Part shown: positions 49,999-58,751 of the stretch, piece after piece
How positions within the stretch are numbered: position 1 is the stretch's first letter
Layout of the letters: the number at the start of each line of letters is the position of its first letter
Source of the DNA: JAVBMC01 sp031552845
GTDB taxonomy: Bacteria; Verrucomicrobiota; Kiritimatiellia; RFP12; DVOR01
Assembly: GCA_031552845.1 (NCBI GenBank)
Contig: JAVBMC010000014.1
Coordinates: 1 to 64,000 of the forward strand
Direction: 5' to 3'
Length of the DNA: 64,000 nt
Notes under the pieces: generated by a model
Told to the model about the DNA's origin: nothing
Databases searched by the model: none
Seen by the model: only the letters and a program-made list of their open reading frames with translations
Program-made: the position numbers and the translations under genes

Positions 49999-50886
49999 AT
50001 GTTTGCTATGAGATCATCGTACCATTTGTTCAACGCGTTCGGCATACCGGTCAAGGCCGATCCGTCGCTGTTGCTTCTGTTGCTTTATTTGTTAGTCGTC
50101 TCCGGCAGTTTTGCAAGCGGCATGACATTCGCCATTATTTTGCTGACCTCGATTGTTCTGCATGAACTGGCGCACTCACTGGTGGCGATTGCATTCGGCG
50201 GAAAGGTCAGGGACATCACGCTGCAACTGTTGGGTGGGTGCGCAGCAATCTCAGAGATGCCTCGTAAAGCTTGGCAGGAATTGCTGATGGCGTTGGCTGG
50301 GCCGGGTATGAGTTTCCTGTTGGCGGGTGTATCATTTGCGTTGATGCATGTGGTGCGGACACAAGGCCTATTGAATTTATTGAGTAGTATCTTAGTTCTG
50401 AATTTTGTGCTGGGTGTATTCAACTTGTTGCCTGCATTCCCAATGGATGGCGGACGGGTTCTGCGGGCATTTTTGCAGATGTCGATGTCGAAGCTTCGCG
50501 CCACGTGGATTGCTTCCCGCATTGGACGGGGTGTCGCAATTTTCATGATGATTACGGCATTCTTCAGCATCATCAATCGTCCGATTATCGTGCCATCCGG
50601 TAACGGCCTTGGCAGTTACGTCCTGTATATCTTGATTGCGGGCGGCGGCTGGTTCCGTTTGTTCATCGGCTGGATGATTTATCAAGCGGCGGAGCAGGAG
50701 TATCAACTGGCGCGGTTTGAAGCGGGGTATGGTGCAACGCGCTCGACAAATCCGTTTGATTTCTTTGGCGGAGGGCCGCGCTCGCGTCAACGCCAAGTGC
50801 CGCCGGATGATGACGAGGTGATTATCAGCCCGCCGCCTTATAAGCAGAATGAGCGAAACCGCCGATCCGACATGCACCGGGATTAA
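49999..50886 (+). CDS. site-2 protease family membrane metalloprotease
   Basis: The 295-residue protein has about six helices. The zinc motif HELAH lies near residue 55 and the second-ligand motif FPMDGGRVLRAF near 150, with an N-terminal YHLFNAFGIPV strand as in the SpoIVFB-type subfamily without PDZ domains. The C-terminal 60 residues are hydrophilic and rich in Pro, Arg and Asp. The substrate is unknown. GAGAGG precedes ATG 49999. Its TAA overlaps, by three bases, the end of the convergent CPBP gene. Confidence 0.85.
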   Translation: MFAMRSSYHLFNAFGIPVKADPSLLLLLLYLLVVSGSFASGMTFAIILLTSIVLHELAHSLVAIAFGGKVRDITLQLLGGCAAISEMPRKAWQELLMALAGPGMSFLLAGVSFALMHVVRTQGLLNLLSSILVLNFVLGVFNLLPAFPMDGGRVLRAFLQMSMSKLRATWIASRIGRGVAIFMMITAFFSIINRPIIVPSGNGLGSYVLYILIAGGGWFRLFIGWMIYQAAEQEYQLARFEAGYGATRSTNPFDFFGGGPRSRQRQVPPDDDEVIISPPPYKQNERNRRSDMHRD

Positions 50887-51587
50887 GCTTTGGCTCCTGC
50901 AAAGAAGAATAGCAGCAGGCTGGCGGAGTTGAAGCAGGCGTGAATCAAAATCGGCAGGCGTACGGACTGCGTACGCTCATAGGCCGCTGCGAGCACGAAG
51001 CCAACGATGAACAATCCCGGCGCGGCCACCAGTGAGGCATGAACGGCCGCAAAGGCAATTGCCGAAATGCCTGTCGCAGTCCAGAAGGACAGACGGTTGC
51101 GCAAGAGCTTGAAAAGCATCCGTCGGAAGAAATATTCTTCGGCAATGGGTGCTGCCACAACCGCCGCAAAACAAATCAATGCACGCGTCGCGTTGGATGT
51201 ATTGGGGTTTTGCAACCATTGCAGCGCATCTTGCATGACGGGCTCTGTCGTTGTCAGCTTAGTCAGCAGCCATTCTGTCAGGATTCCGGTCAGGCAGGCC
51301 AAGGGTACCAGCGCGGCTGTCCAACGTAACGCCTGCAGGATGAGCTTGGCTCCAGATGGCGGTGTAGCGGTTGACGTTTTCGGCGCAATGAAGAGGCAGA
51401 GCAGTGCCGCGAGAAACAGACCGCCCTGTTGAATCACAAGCGCGAACAACGTTGGCAGGAACTTTGGTACAAATGTCGGCGGAGGCGGAGCGGTCAGCAG
51501 GCTGGGCAGTCCAAGAATGAGGACAAAAACAAACGCGAGTCCTAATGCGGCTTGGTACGGATATTTAGTGAACCACGCGGCGTTCAT
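50883..51587 (-). CDS. CPBP family intramembrane metalloprotease
   Basis: The 234-residue protein has about six helices and the CPBP (Abi/CaaX-type) motifs: EEYFFRR near 160, FAAVHAS near 185 and HACFN near 220. Bacterial members process or protect membrane peptides, though most have no known substrate. The start at 51587 overlaps the end of glgB and has GGCGGAG upstream; the frame is open further upstream inside glgB but without a ribosome site. Its stop codon is shared head-on with the plus-strand neighbour. Confidence 0.8.
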   Translation of the reverse strand: MNAAWFTKYPYQAALGLAFVFVLILGLPSLLTAPPPPTFVPKFLPTLFALVIQQGGLFLAALLCLFIAPKTSTATPPSGAKLILQALRWTAALVPLACLTGILTEWLLTKLTTTEPVMQDALQWLQNPNTSNATRALICFAAVVAAPIAEEYFFRRMLFKLLRNRLSFWTATGISAIAFAAVHASLVAAPGLFIVGFVLAAAYERTQSVRLPILIHACFNSASLLLFFFAGAKA

Positions 51588-51589
51588 GT

Positions 51590-53614
51590 TTACTCCGCCG
51601 CCGGAGGAGTACGCTTGAGCACCAACGCCGTGCGGCAGGGCAGGTAAACATTGACCGCCAGACAACGTTCGTTCTTTTTCATCACCGAGGTCAGCGGATA
51701 ACGCTGTTTGGGTTTAATCCGACCTTGTCCGCTAAAGCGCGGTTCGTCGCTGTCCATGACCCATTGGTATTTGCCCGGGGGCACAAGGATGGGGTAATCC
51801 GTCACCGATTTGTTGAGATGGAAGTTGAAGATGAATATCAAGTCACCCCGTGCAAAGGCGAGTATCTTATCCGCCTCGGCGGCGAGCAATTGGCGCGGCA
51901 GTGATTCATCCAGCGCGTGATGCTTTGCCAGCAGCTTCATCACTGCCTGGTCAAAATCGCCGAGATAATGGAAATACAAATCAGGGTTTTCGCGCAGCGA
52001 CCAAATCCGGCGGGCGTGGTGATAGGAGAAGTTGTTGCCTTCGCGCGGGAAGTCAATCCACTCCGGGTGACCGAACTCGTTGCCCATAAAGTTCAAGTAG
52101 GCGCCGCCGCAGGTCGCGGCTGTGGCGAGACGTGCGAGTTTGTGGAGTGCGACGCCGCGTTCAACTACGAGATTGCCGGAGCCCTTGTGCATGGAGTAAT
52201 ACATCTCGGCATCGACCAGCTGGAAGAGGAACGTTTTGCCGCCGACCAATGCTTGGTCGTGGCTCTCGACGTAATTGACCGTCAATTCATCCTTGCGGCG
52301 GCTGGTGAGTTCGTGCCAGAGGTAACCCACATTCCAATCCTCATCGCGCACATCGCGGGCGAGTTTGAACCAGCATTCGGGCACGCCCATGGCCATGCGG
52401 TAGTCAAAGCCGAGCCCGCAATCTTCAATCGGTGCCGCCATGCCGGGCATTCCGCTGACATCTTCGGCAATCGTCACGGCATCGGAGCGTACGGCGTGAA
52501 TGACGCGGTTGGCAAGATTGCAATAGATCCAAGCATCTTCATCAACCGAGCTGTCGAAGTATTGCCCATAGTTGACGAAGTCGGTGCCGAGTCCGTGATG
52601 TTTGTAGAGCATGCTGGTGATGCCGTCGAAGCGGTAGCCATCAAAGCGGTACTCGTCGAGCCAGAAACGGCAGTTGGAGAGCAGGAAGTGCAGGACATCC
52701 ACCTTCGCATAGTCGAAACAGCGGGAGTCCCATGCTTCGTGGTGGCCGCGTCCGCCGCTGTGGAAGTATTGATAGTCGGTGCCATCAAAGCGGCCAAGGC
52801 CATCGCGCTCATTCTTGACAGCATGCGAGTGCACGATGTCCATGATGACCGTCAATCCCAACCCATGCGCGGCATCGATCATGGACTTGAGTTCTTCCGG
52901 CGTGCCAAAGCGCGAGCTGGCCGCGAAGAAGCTGGAAACGTGGTAGCCGAACGAACCGTAATACGGATGCTCCATCACCGCCATGAGCTGAATGGTGTTA
53001 TAGCCCGCCTGCTTGATCTTGGGCAGAATGTTGTCGCGGAACTCGGTGTAGGTGCCGACTCCGGCAGTCTCCTGCGCCATGCCGACGTGTGCCTCGTAAA
53101 TCAATGGCGTGGTTTGCGGCACGGCGTAATCATGCTTCCACTTGTACTGCTTTTTCGGCTGCCAGACTTGCGCGGCAAAGAGATTGGAAGAGGGGTCTTG
53201 CACGACCCGCCGGGCATAAGCCGGAATGCGTTCGCCGCGTCCGCCATGCCATGTCATTTCCAAACGATAGAACTGTTCGTGTTTGATGACGTCGGCATCC
53301 CATTCGCCTTCCCAGACGTCGCGTCCCGGCAGACGCGTCAGCGCGAAGCGGTCATCAATCTGCCAGTTGGTGAAATCGCCGACAAGCCAAATGCCGGTTG
53401 CGTGAGGCGCCCATTCGCGGAATACCCAACCCGACGCGGTGCGGTGCAATCCGTAATACTCATGCGCCGAAGCAAAGTCCTTCAGCGAACCGCAGCCTGC
53501 GCTCAGCCGCTGCTCGGTTTCATTGGCCCGTCCGGCTCGCTCAGTCATCGCCGCAAGGAACGGGTGGAGCCAAGGATCATCCAGAAGTTTGGTGCAGACG
53601 GTTCTATCGCGCAT
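51590..53614 (-). CDS. glgB: 1,4-alpha-glucan (glycogen) branching enzyme
   Basis: The 674-residue GH13 enzyme has a carbohydrate-binding N-terminal domain (about 55-150, with WVFREWAPHATGIWLVGDF split around the loop) and a catalytic barrel. The nucleophile is D330 in GYRFDG, the acid/base E384 in IAEDVSG, and the third acid lies in YVESHDQ near 450. The C-terminus is an all-beta domain. The YYGSFGYHVSSFFA and MLYKHHG segments resemble the eukaryote-like branching enzymes (GH13_8) rather than E. coli GlgB. The glycogen synthase gene lies 20 bases upstream. Confidence 0.9.
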   Translation of the reverse strand: MRDRTVCTKLLDDPWLHPFLAAMTERAGRANETEQRLSAGCGSLKDFASAHEYYGLHRTASGWVFREWAPHATGIWLVGDFTNWQIDDRFALTRLPGRDVWEGEWDADVIKHEQFYRLEMTWHGGRGERIPAYARRVVQDPSSNLFAAQVWQPKKQYKWKHDYAVPQTTPLIYEAHVGMAQETAGVGTYTEFRDNILPKIKQAGYNTIQLMAVMEHPYYGSFGYHVSSFFAASSRFGTPEELKSMIDAAHGLGLTVIMDIVHSHAVKNERDGLGRFDGTDYQYFHSGGRGHHEAWDSRCFDYAKVDVLHFLLSNCRFWLDEYRFDGYRFDGITSMLYKHHGLGTDFVNYGQYFDSSVDEDAWIYCNLANRVIHAVRSDAVTIAEDVSGMPGMAAPIEDCGLGFDYRMAMGVPECWFKLARDVRDEDWNVGYLWHELTSRRKDELTVNYVESHDQALVGGKTFLFQLVDAEMYYSMHKGSGNLVVERGVALHKLARLATAATCGGAYLNFMGNEFGHPEWIDFPREGNNFSYHHARRIWSLRENPDLYFHYLGDFDQAVMKLLAKHHALDESLPRQLLAAEADKILAFARGDLIFIFNFHLNKSVTDYPILVPPGKYQWVMDSDEPRFSGQGRIKPKQRYPLTSVMKKNERCLAVNVYLPCRTALVLKRTPPAAE

Positions 53615-53634
53615 GGCTTTTCCGGGGAAGGAGG

Positions 53635-55182
53635 TTAGTATTCGTTCATCAACGGGATGTGCAGCATGTTCTCGTAAATGTCGATATAGGACTGCGCACA
53701 AACTTCGTGCGTGAAGCGCTTGGCCGACTCGGTCATGATGCGCGTAATCTGCTGTTCGCGCACGGCGGTCGGCTGTTGGTAGAACGCCATTGCTTGATCG
53801 ATCGCCCAGAAGAGGCCGTCGCTGTTGAACACGTTGAAGCGGAATCCATTGCCGGTGTTCGCGGCGATGTTCAAGTCCTCGACGGTGTCATGCAATCCGC
53901 CGGTATCGTGGACGATTGAGAGCGTGCCGTATTTCGGGCCGACCATCTGCGGTAGGCCGCAGGGTTCGAACAAGGACGGCACCAACAGGAAGTCGGAGGC
54001 GGCATAACCGCGGCGGGAGAGCTTCTCGTCGAACTCGCAGATCGCCAAACGTCCGGCCAGCTGGTGGTAATTAAAGATGTCGTAGAACGGCTGCTTGTAC
54101 GTGCCGTTGGCGACAACGGCGATTTGCAGGTTCAGGTGGCTGTACTTCTCCAGCACCTTATACAGGATATTCGTCAGCAGCTGCGGGCCCTTTTGAATGG
54201 GATCCAAGCGGGAGGGCCAGAAGAGGATCGGTGCATTGGGATCTTCGCGCAGGCCGGTTTCGTTTTGGAAGCGCAGCTTGTTCTCGCGCTTGCCTGCCGC
54301 AAAATTTTCTGCGTTGTAGCGGCGGTAGAGCGAGGGATCGGTCTCGGGCGAGTAAGTTTCGTCCGGGGCATTCAGAATACCGACGGCGCAGTTGGCGTTG
54401 TATTTGTTGATGACTTCGCTACGGAAATCGCCGGGGATGAAATCATACCAGCCTTGCGTGATCTCCTTCAAGAAGGTCGGGCTGACGGTGTTGATGAAGT
54501 GAGAGGCGAACACGCCGCTGGTGAGCATGTCGACCGGCATCGTGTTGCGGATGGCCTCGTAACCATGCGGCATGCCGGAGTAGTAGAGGTATTGCCAGAA
54601 CTCGGCGGCATCGATGCCTGCGTCTTCAATCTGCGCCAGCGTCAAGTGGTGCGTGTGGATGTTGTGCACCGTGAACAGACAGGGAATGCCCATGCGGCGA
54701 GCGGCGGCAGGAATCAAGCCGGTCATCCAGTCGTTGCAGTGAATCAAATCGGGCTGAACCTGCGGGATGATGTTGTTGATGACTTCACGCTGGAACGCCA
54801 GCGCCAAGCGCGGGTTCTCATTCTGTGAGTTGCTGTAGACGGTGTCGCGGTAATAGAAGCAACGGTCTTCCGCCAAGTGGATGCGGGAATCGGCGAGGCG
54901 GCTCTTGTAAACGCGCAGCTCGTCGCTGATGAGGCGGCCGACATCGACGTGGAACATCTTGCGGTAGTGGGGCAGAGCGACGTGCACATCGGCCCCTTGC
55001 TCAAAAAGCGCACCGACAAGTGAAGCGCTCACGTCCGCCAATCCGCCGGCTTTGGCCGTGAGTTGGTTGGCCATGTTGCCCATGCCGGAAGGAAGGTAGG
55101 TGATTTCCGGCGTGACAATCAGGATGCGCGGATTGCGGGGTTTGGCGGCTTTAGTTTTGCGGTTATTCTTTTTGAGTGCCAT
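53635..55182 (-). CDS. glgA: glycogen/starch synthase (GT5)
   Basis: The 515-residue glycosyltransferase has the ADP-glucose-binding motif KAGGLADV at 44-51. The N-terminal domain has LIHCNDWMTGLIPAAARR and FTVHNIHTH. The C-terminal domain has WPSRLDPIQKG, SRRGYAASDFLLVPSLFEPCGL and the VHDTGGLHDTV loop. It extends linear alpha-1,4 glucan. It is followed by glgB, so the pair makes branched storage polysaccharide. A lysine-rich N-terminal extension of 18 residues precedes the core. The ribosome site is GAAAGG before ATG 55182. Confidence 0.9.
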   Translation of the reverse strand: MALKKNNRKTKAAKPRNPRILIVTPEITYLPSGMGNMANQLTAKAGGLADVSASLVGALFEQGADVHVALPHYRKMFHVDVGRLISDELRVYKSRLADSRIHLAEDRCFYYRDTVYSNSQNENPRLALAFQREVINNIIPQVQPDLIHCNDWMTGLIPAAARRMGIPCLFTVHNIHTHHLTLAQIEDAGIDAAEFWQYLYYSGMPHGYEAIRNTMPVDMLTSGVFASHFINTVSPTFLKEITQGWYDFIPGDFRSEVINKYNANCAVGILNAPDETYSPETDPSLYRRYNAENFAAGKRENKLRFQNETGLREDPNAPILFWPSRLDPIQKGPQLLTNILYKVLEKYSHLNLQIAVVANGTYKQPFYDIFNYHQLAGRLAICEFDEKLSRRGYAASDFLLVPSLFEPCGLPQMVGPKYGTLSIVHDTGGLHDTVEDLNIAANTGNGFRFNVFNSDGLFWAIDQAMAFYQQPTAVREQQITRIMTESAKRFTHEVCAQSYIDIYENMLHIPLMNEY

Positions 55183-55189
55183 AATGATA

Positions 55190-55603
55190 TTACCTTTCAG
55201 CCGGGAGTTTGTCTAGTTCGGCAGTGATCGTTTTCACGCGTTCTTGAATTTCTTTGTCTTTGGTTTGGAGAGCTTTGATTGTGGGGAGTTCACGGACCTT
55301 CTTAATCACCTCGCCACGCTTCTGGTTGACTTCGTTTTGCAGTGCATCAATCTCTTTGCGCAGTGCCTCAATCTCTTCGGAGGTGTTCTTAGGGTCGAGC
55401 GGCGCATTTTGAATCTGCTGCTGCAGGTTCATCGCCTCGCCTTGAAGCTTGATTCGCTCGACCATCAGCTTGGTGCGGGCATCGGCATTTTCGAGCGTTA
55501 CGGATGGGGTATTGGTTTCAGCCGGAGGAGGCGTTACCGTAGCATCTTCAGCGCGGAGCATCAATGCGCCGAGTAAAAAGGCGCACAGCAGTTTGCATTT
55601 CAT
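55190..55603 (-). CDS. exported coiled-coil protein, unknown function
   Basis: The 137-residue protein has a signal peptide (about 1-18, ending LMLRA), a Pro/Thr-rich linker and a predicted coiled coil covering about 45-135, with heptad patterns such as EEIEALRKEIDALQNEVNQK. No lipobox. It could be a periplasmic structural or chaperone-like helix pair. It lies between metY and glgA with short gaps (2 and 7 bases), so it is presumably on the same transcript. Confidence 0.65.
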   Translation of the reverse strand: MKCKLLCAFLLGALMLRAEDATVTPPPAETNTPSVTLENADARTKLMVERIKLQGEAMNLQQQIQNAPLDPKNTSEEIEALRKEIDALQNEVNQKRGEVIKKVRELPTIKALQTKDKEIQERVKTITAELDKLPAER

Positions 55604-55605
55604 GA

Positions 55606-56877
55606 TTAGATTCCTTTCAGAGCTTGTTCGATGTCGGCACGAATGTCTTCGTAATCTTCAATCCCGACAGAGATGCGGATGAAGTCGGGCGAGATGCCGC
55701 AAGCTTCGAGTTCCGCCGGGGTGAGCTGTCCATGCGTCGTCGAGGCCGAGTGGCTGACGAGTGTCTTGGCATCGCCGATATTCACCAAGTGATAACACAG
55801 TTTGAGCGAGCTGACGAACTTCACTGCCGCGTCGTAACCCGCCTTGATGCGGATGCCAATGATTGCGCCGGCTTTGCCGCCGAAGAACTTCTGGCACTTC
55901 TCGTAGTCGGGGTGACTCTTCAGGCCCGGATAGTTGACGGAGAGAATCGCGGGGTGCTGTTCGAGGTATTCGGCGAGCTTCTGCGCATTGCTCACGTGTG
56001 CGGCCATCCGCAGCGGGAGCGTCTCGACACCGAGCAGGACGACGAATGCACCGAAGGGGCTCAGGCAGGGGCCGGAGTCGCGCAGCCAATGAGTGCGCAC
56101 GTGTGCGGCGAGAGCGGCCTTGCCGACGGCTTGCGCGAAGACGATGTTGTTGTAAGTCGGCGCAGGTGCGCAGAATTGCGGCCAGCGTTGCGGTTCTTTC
56201 ATCCAGTCAAACGTCCCGCAATCGACGAGGATGCCTGCAATGTGTGCGCCGTGTCCGCCGAGGTATTTGGAGGCGGAGTGAATGATCACGTCGGCGCCGT
56301 GTTCGATAGGACGGAAGATGGCGGGCGAGAGGACTGTGTTGTCCACCACGACCGGCACGCCGTGCTTGTGGGCGATCTCGGCAATGCGGTCGAAGTCGGG
56401 GATGTTGTTGCGCGGGTTGGCCACTGATTCGATGTAGACGAAACGGGTGTTGGCGTCAATCAGCTGCTCGAGCTCTTCCGTGCGGTCGGTGTCGAAGTAG
56501 CGCGGTGTGATGCCGAAGCGGGTGAGGGTGTGCCGGAACAACGTGGCCGTGCCGCCATAGAGGCTGTTGGAGGTGACGAAGTTCTGCCCCGCCTGTGCGA
56601 GCGTGGCGATGAGCGCAGTGATGGCGGACTGTCCGCTGGCGAATGACACTGCAGCAACGCCACCTTCGAGCGCGGCGACGCGTTCTTCAAGGACGTTACA
56701 AGTGGGGTTGCTCAAGCGGGTGTAGATGTTGCCGGGCTGTTCCAGCGCGAAAATCGCACGAGCGTCTTCGAGGCTGTCGAAGGTGAATGCGGAGGAGGCA
56801 TAGATGGGTGCCTGACAGGAGTGCTGGGCGGTGTCGGGTTTATAGCCCGCGTGAACTGCAAGTGTTTGGATTTTCAA
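55606..56877 (-). CDS. metY: O-acetylhomoserine sulfhydrylase (MetY type)
   Basis: The 423-residue PLP enzyme of the Cys/Met metabolism family has YTRLSNPTCNVLEERVAALEG split at the substrate loop, FASGQSAITALI, and the PLP lysine K204 in SASKYLGG. It is expected to make homocysteine from O-acetylhomoserine and sulfide. I choose a TTG start at 56877, because AAAGGA lies eight bases upstream and the protein then has the family length. The frame stays open to ATG 56967, but that lies inside prfB and adds a low-complexity basic tail. It follows prfB by 22 bases. Confidence 0.8.
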   Translation of the reverse strand: MKIQTLAVHAGYKPDTAQHSCQAPIYASSAFTFDSLEDARAIFALEQPGNIYTRLSNPTCNVLEERVAALEGGVAAVSFASGQSAITALIATLAQAGQNFVTSNSLYGGTATLFRHTLTRFGITPRYFDTDRTEELEQLIDANTRFVYIESVANPRNNIPDFDRIAEIAHKHGVPVVVDNTVLSPAIFRPIEHGADVIIHSASKYLGGHGAHIAGILVDCGTFDWMKEPQRWPQFCAPAPTYNNIVFAQAVGKAALAAHVRTHWLRDSGPCLSPFGAFVVLLGVETLPLRMAAHVSNAQKLAEYLEQHPAILSVNYPGLKSHPDYEKCQKFFGGKAGAIIGIRIKAGYDAAVKFVSSLKLCYHLVNIGDAKTLVSHSASTTHGQLTPAELEACGISPDFIRISVGIEDYEDIRADIEQALKGI

Positions 56878-56899
56878 GGTAGGAATCCTTTCTGTCTGC

Positions 56900-58031
56900 T
56901 TAGCCTTCTGTGCCGGCTTTGGCTTTGTACTTGAGGTAGGCTTCGATAAACGGTTGGATGTCGCCATTCATGACGGCTTGAACGTTGGAGGTCTGCTCGT
57001 CAGTACGGTGATCCTTCACCATCGTGTAGGGCTGGAAGACGTAGGAGCGGATCTGGCTGCCCCACGCGATTTCACCCTTCTCGCCGTAGAAGCGCTCCAT
57101 CTCCTTGCGCTGCTTGTCAGCTTGGTATTCGTAGATCTTCGCTTTCAAGATCGACATCGCCTTGGAGCGGTTCTTGTGCTGAGAGCGCTCAGACTGCACC
57201 GCGACGACGATGCCGGTGGGCATATGCGTCAAGCGGACGGCAGAGTCGGTTTTGTTCACGTGCTGGCCGCCGGCGCCGCCGGAACGGTAGGTGTCGACAC
57301 GCAAGTCCTCTTCGTTAATTTCAACCTCGATATCATCATTGATCTGCGCAATCACATCGATGGAGGTAAAGGAAGTGTGGCGGCGCTTGTTGGCGTCGAA
57401 CGGACTGATGCGCACGAGACGGTGCACGCCGCGCTCGGCCTTCAAGTAGCCATAGGCATAGCCGCCGTTTACGCCGAAGGTGACGGATTTGATGCCGGCT
57501 TCTTCACCATCCTGCTGGTCGAGGATTTCCAGCTCGTAACCGTTGTCCTCGGCATACATCCGATACATGCGGAAGAGCATATCGGCCCAATCGCACGATT
57601 CGGTACCGCCTGCGCCCGCATGAATCGTCACATACGCGCTGCACGCATCAAGCTTGCCGCTGAGCAGCGACATCAGGCGCAGCTTGCCGGACAGTGCTTC
57701 GCCCTTGGTCAACGCGGCGTCGACATCCGTGAGGGCTTGTTGATTGGCGGCGGGATCGGATTCCTCTTCGGCCAGCTGCAACATCAGCTCCGCCTCTTCG
57801 GTGGCAGAGGTCAATTCATCAAAGGGACGGACGAATGCACGCTGGGCGTTGGTCTTGCCAATCACCTCGCGTGCAGCGTTGGGATTATCCCAAAACCCAT
57901 CCGCAGCGGCCTGAGCTTCGAGCTCGGCCAGCTTCACACGGCGGTTGTCGACGTCAAAGATACCCCCGCATCTCAAGAAGGCCTTCTTGGAGCTGTTTCA
58001 ACCGGGCACCTAATTCGTCGCTGACAAACAT
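56900..58031 (-). CDS. prfB: peptide chain release factor 2 with programmed +1 frameshift
   Basis: The gene starts at ATG 58031 in frame 0 for 25 codons and meets an in-frame TGA at 57956-57954. The site reads GGGGGTATCTTTGAC, the same as the classical prfB slippery region: an internal ribosome-site-like GGGGG, then CTT TGA C. A +1 shift continues at GAC 57955 to the stop at 56900, giving about 376 residues. GGQ is present in RSGGAGGQHVNK and the stop-codon-recognition SPF motif in RISPFD. RF2 reads UGA and UAA and controls its own synthesis through this shift. Confidence 0.93.
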
Positions 58032-58050
58032 AATACAAATATCCGTTTCT

Positions 58051-58080
58051 GTTATAGCAAAAGCCCCTCCATTATGCCAA
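58051..58080 (-). promoter_or_regulatory. candidate promoter of prfB
   Basis: Minus strand: TTGGCA, 18-base spacer ending TTTTGC, TATAAC. An alternative TTGTTT-N17-CATAAT lies about 20 bases upstream. Either gives a leader under 45 bases. Confidence 0.45.
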
Positions 58081-58207
58081 AATGCGCCCCGATAAACAAG
58101 GTAATTGCGCCCCTACACAAGGGAAAGATGGCGGCGGAGCGTGAGGCAAACAAAGTGCATCCTGCCTTGCAATGGGTGTGACGCTAAGCTTGCAGAGGGG
58201 CTGTTGG

Positions 58208-58506
58208 TGGGATGGTATGGAGGGCGTGGGTGCTACCACTGATACCCCGTCGATGGTAGCAGAAATAGGGCGTAGGTGGAAGTTCTCATGGGGTGTGGGT
58301 GGTAGCAGGCGTGGGGTATGAGTGATAGCACTTATGGGGCATAGGTGGGAGCAGGAAGGGTTCGTGAGGCCTACCAGTCATGGTGTGGGACTCGGGCGAG
58401 TAACGGTTCGTTACACGGAGCTGTACGGGGGTATGACTGGTAGCAGTCACGAGGTGGTACACGGGCGAGTGAACAAACGGTACACGCACGAGTATCGTTC
58501 CCGTTT
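58208..58506. repeat. 23-bp tandem array B (13 units)
   Basis: Thirteen units at exactly 23-base steps from 58208. On this strand several begin TGGTAGCA, with variants TGCTACCA and GCCTACCA in the same place, so the core appears in both orientations at one phase. A GGGG-Y block sits in the second half of most units. Palindromes such as TGACT-GGTAGC-AGTCA and GTAACG-GTT-CGTTAC are present. The reverse complement aligns unit by unit with B' (18323-18644), with about one unit gained or lost. Confidence 0.88.
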
Positions 58507-58723
58507 TAGGGGTGGTTTTGGCGCGGGGTTAGGCGATTGCTTTATATAAGGTGTACCCGCGCGATGTTGTGGGGAGATTGGGCAGATCGGACTGATTCGG
58601 CAGATCAATAAATGCGGGTAGGAATGCCGGCACTCCCAGAAGGCGGAGGCAGGCGGTCATGGTGAGGGAGAAAAGGAGGATGGTAAGGGCGGAGATCATG
58701 GTGGAGATTGGGTAATGGGTGGC

Positions 58724-58751
58724 AGTTTAGCAGATTGGCGGGGAATGTCAA
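58724..58751 (-). promoter_or_regulatory. orphan promoter at the head of element B
   Basis: Minus strand: TTGACA, 16-base spacer ending CCAATCTGC, TAAACT, then GCC. It points into the spacer with array B, as the 18053 box points to array B'. No convincing open frame follows. Confidence 0.55.

Noticed and set aside
51917..53638. 573-residue frame antisense to glgB
   Set aside because: glgB has all catalytic motifs; the antisense frame has no recognisable domain.
56878..56967. Upstream ATG start for metY at 56967
   Set aside because: It would lie inside prfB and adds about 30 low-complexity residues; the TTG at 56877 has a proper ribosome site and gives the family length.
58529..58699. 56-codon hydrophobic minus-strand frame after the orphan promoter
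   Set aside because: No ribosome site, and the sequence belongs to the repeat element; the counterpart near 18087-18280 does not keep the frame.
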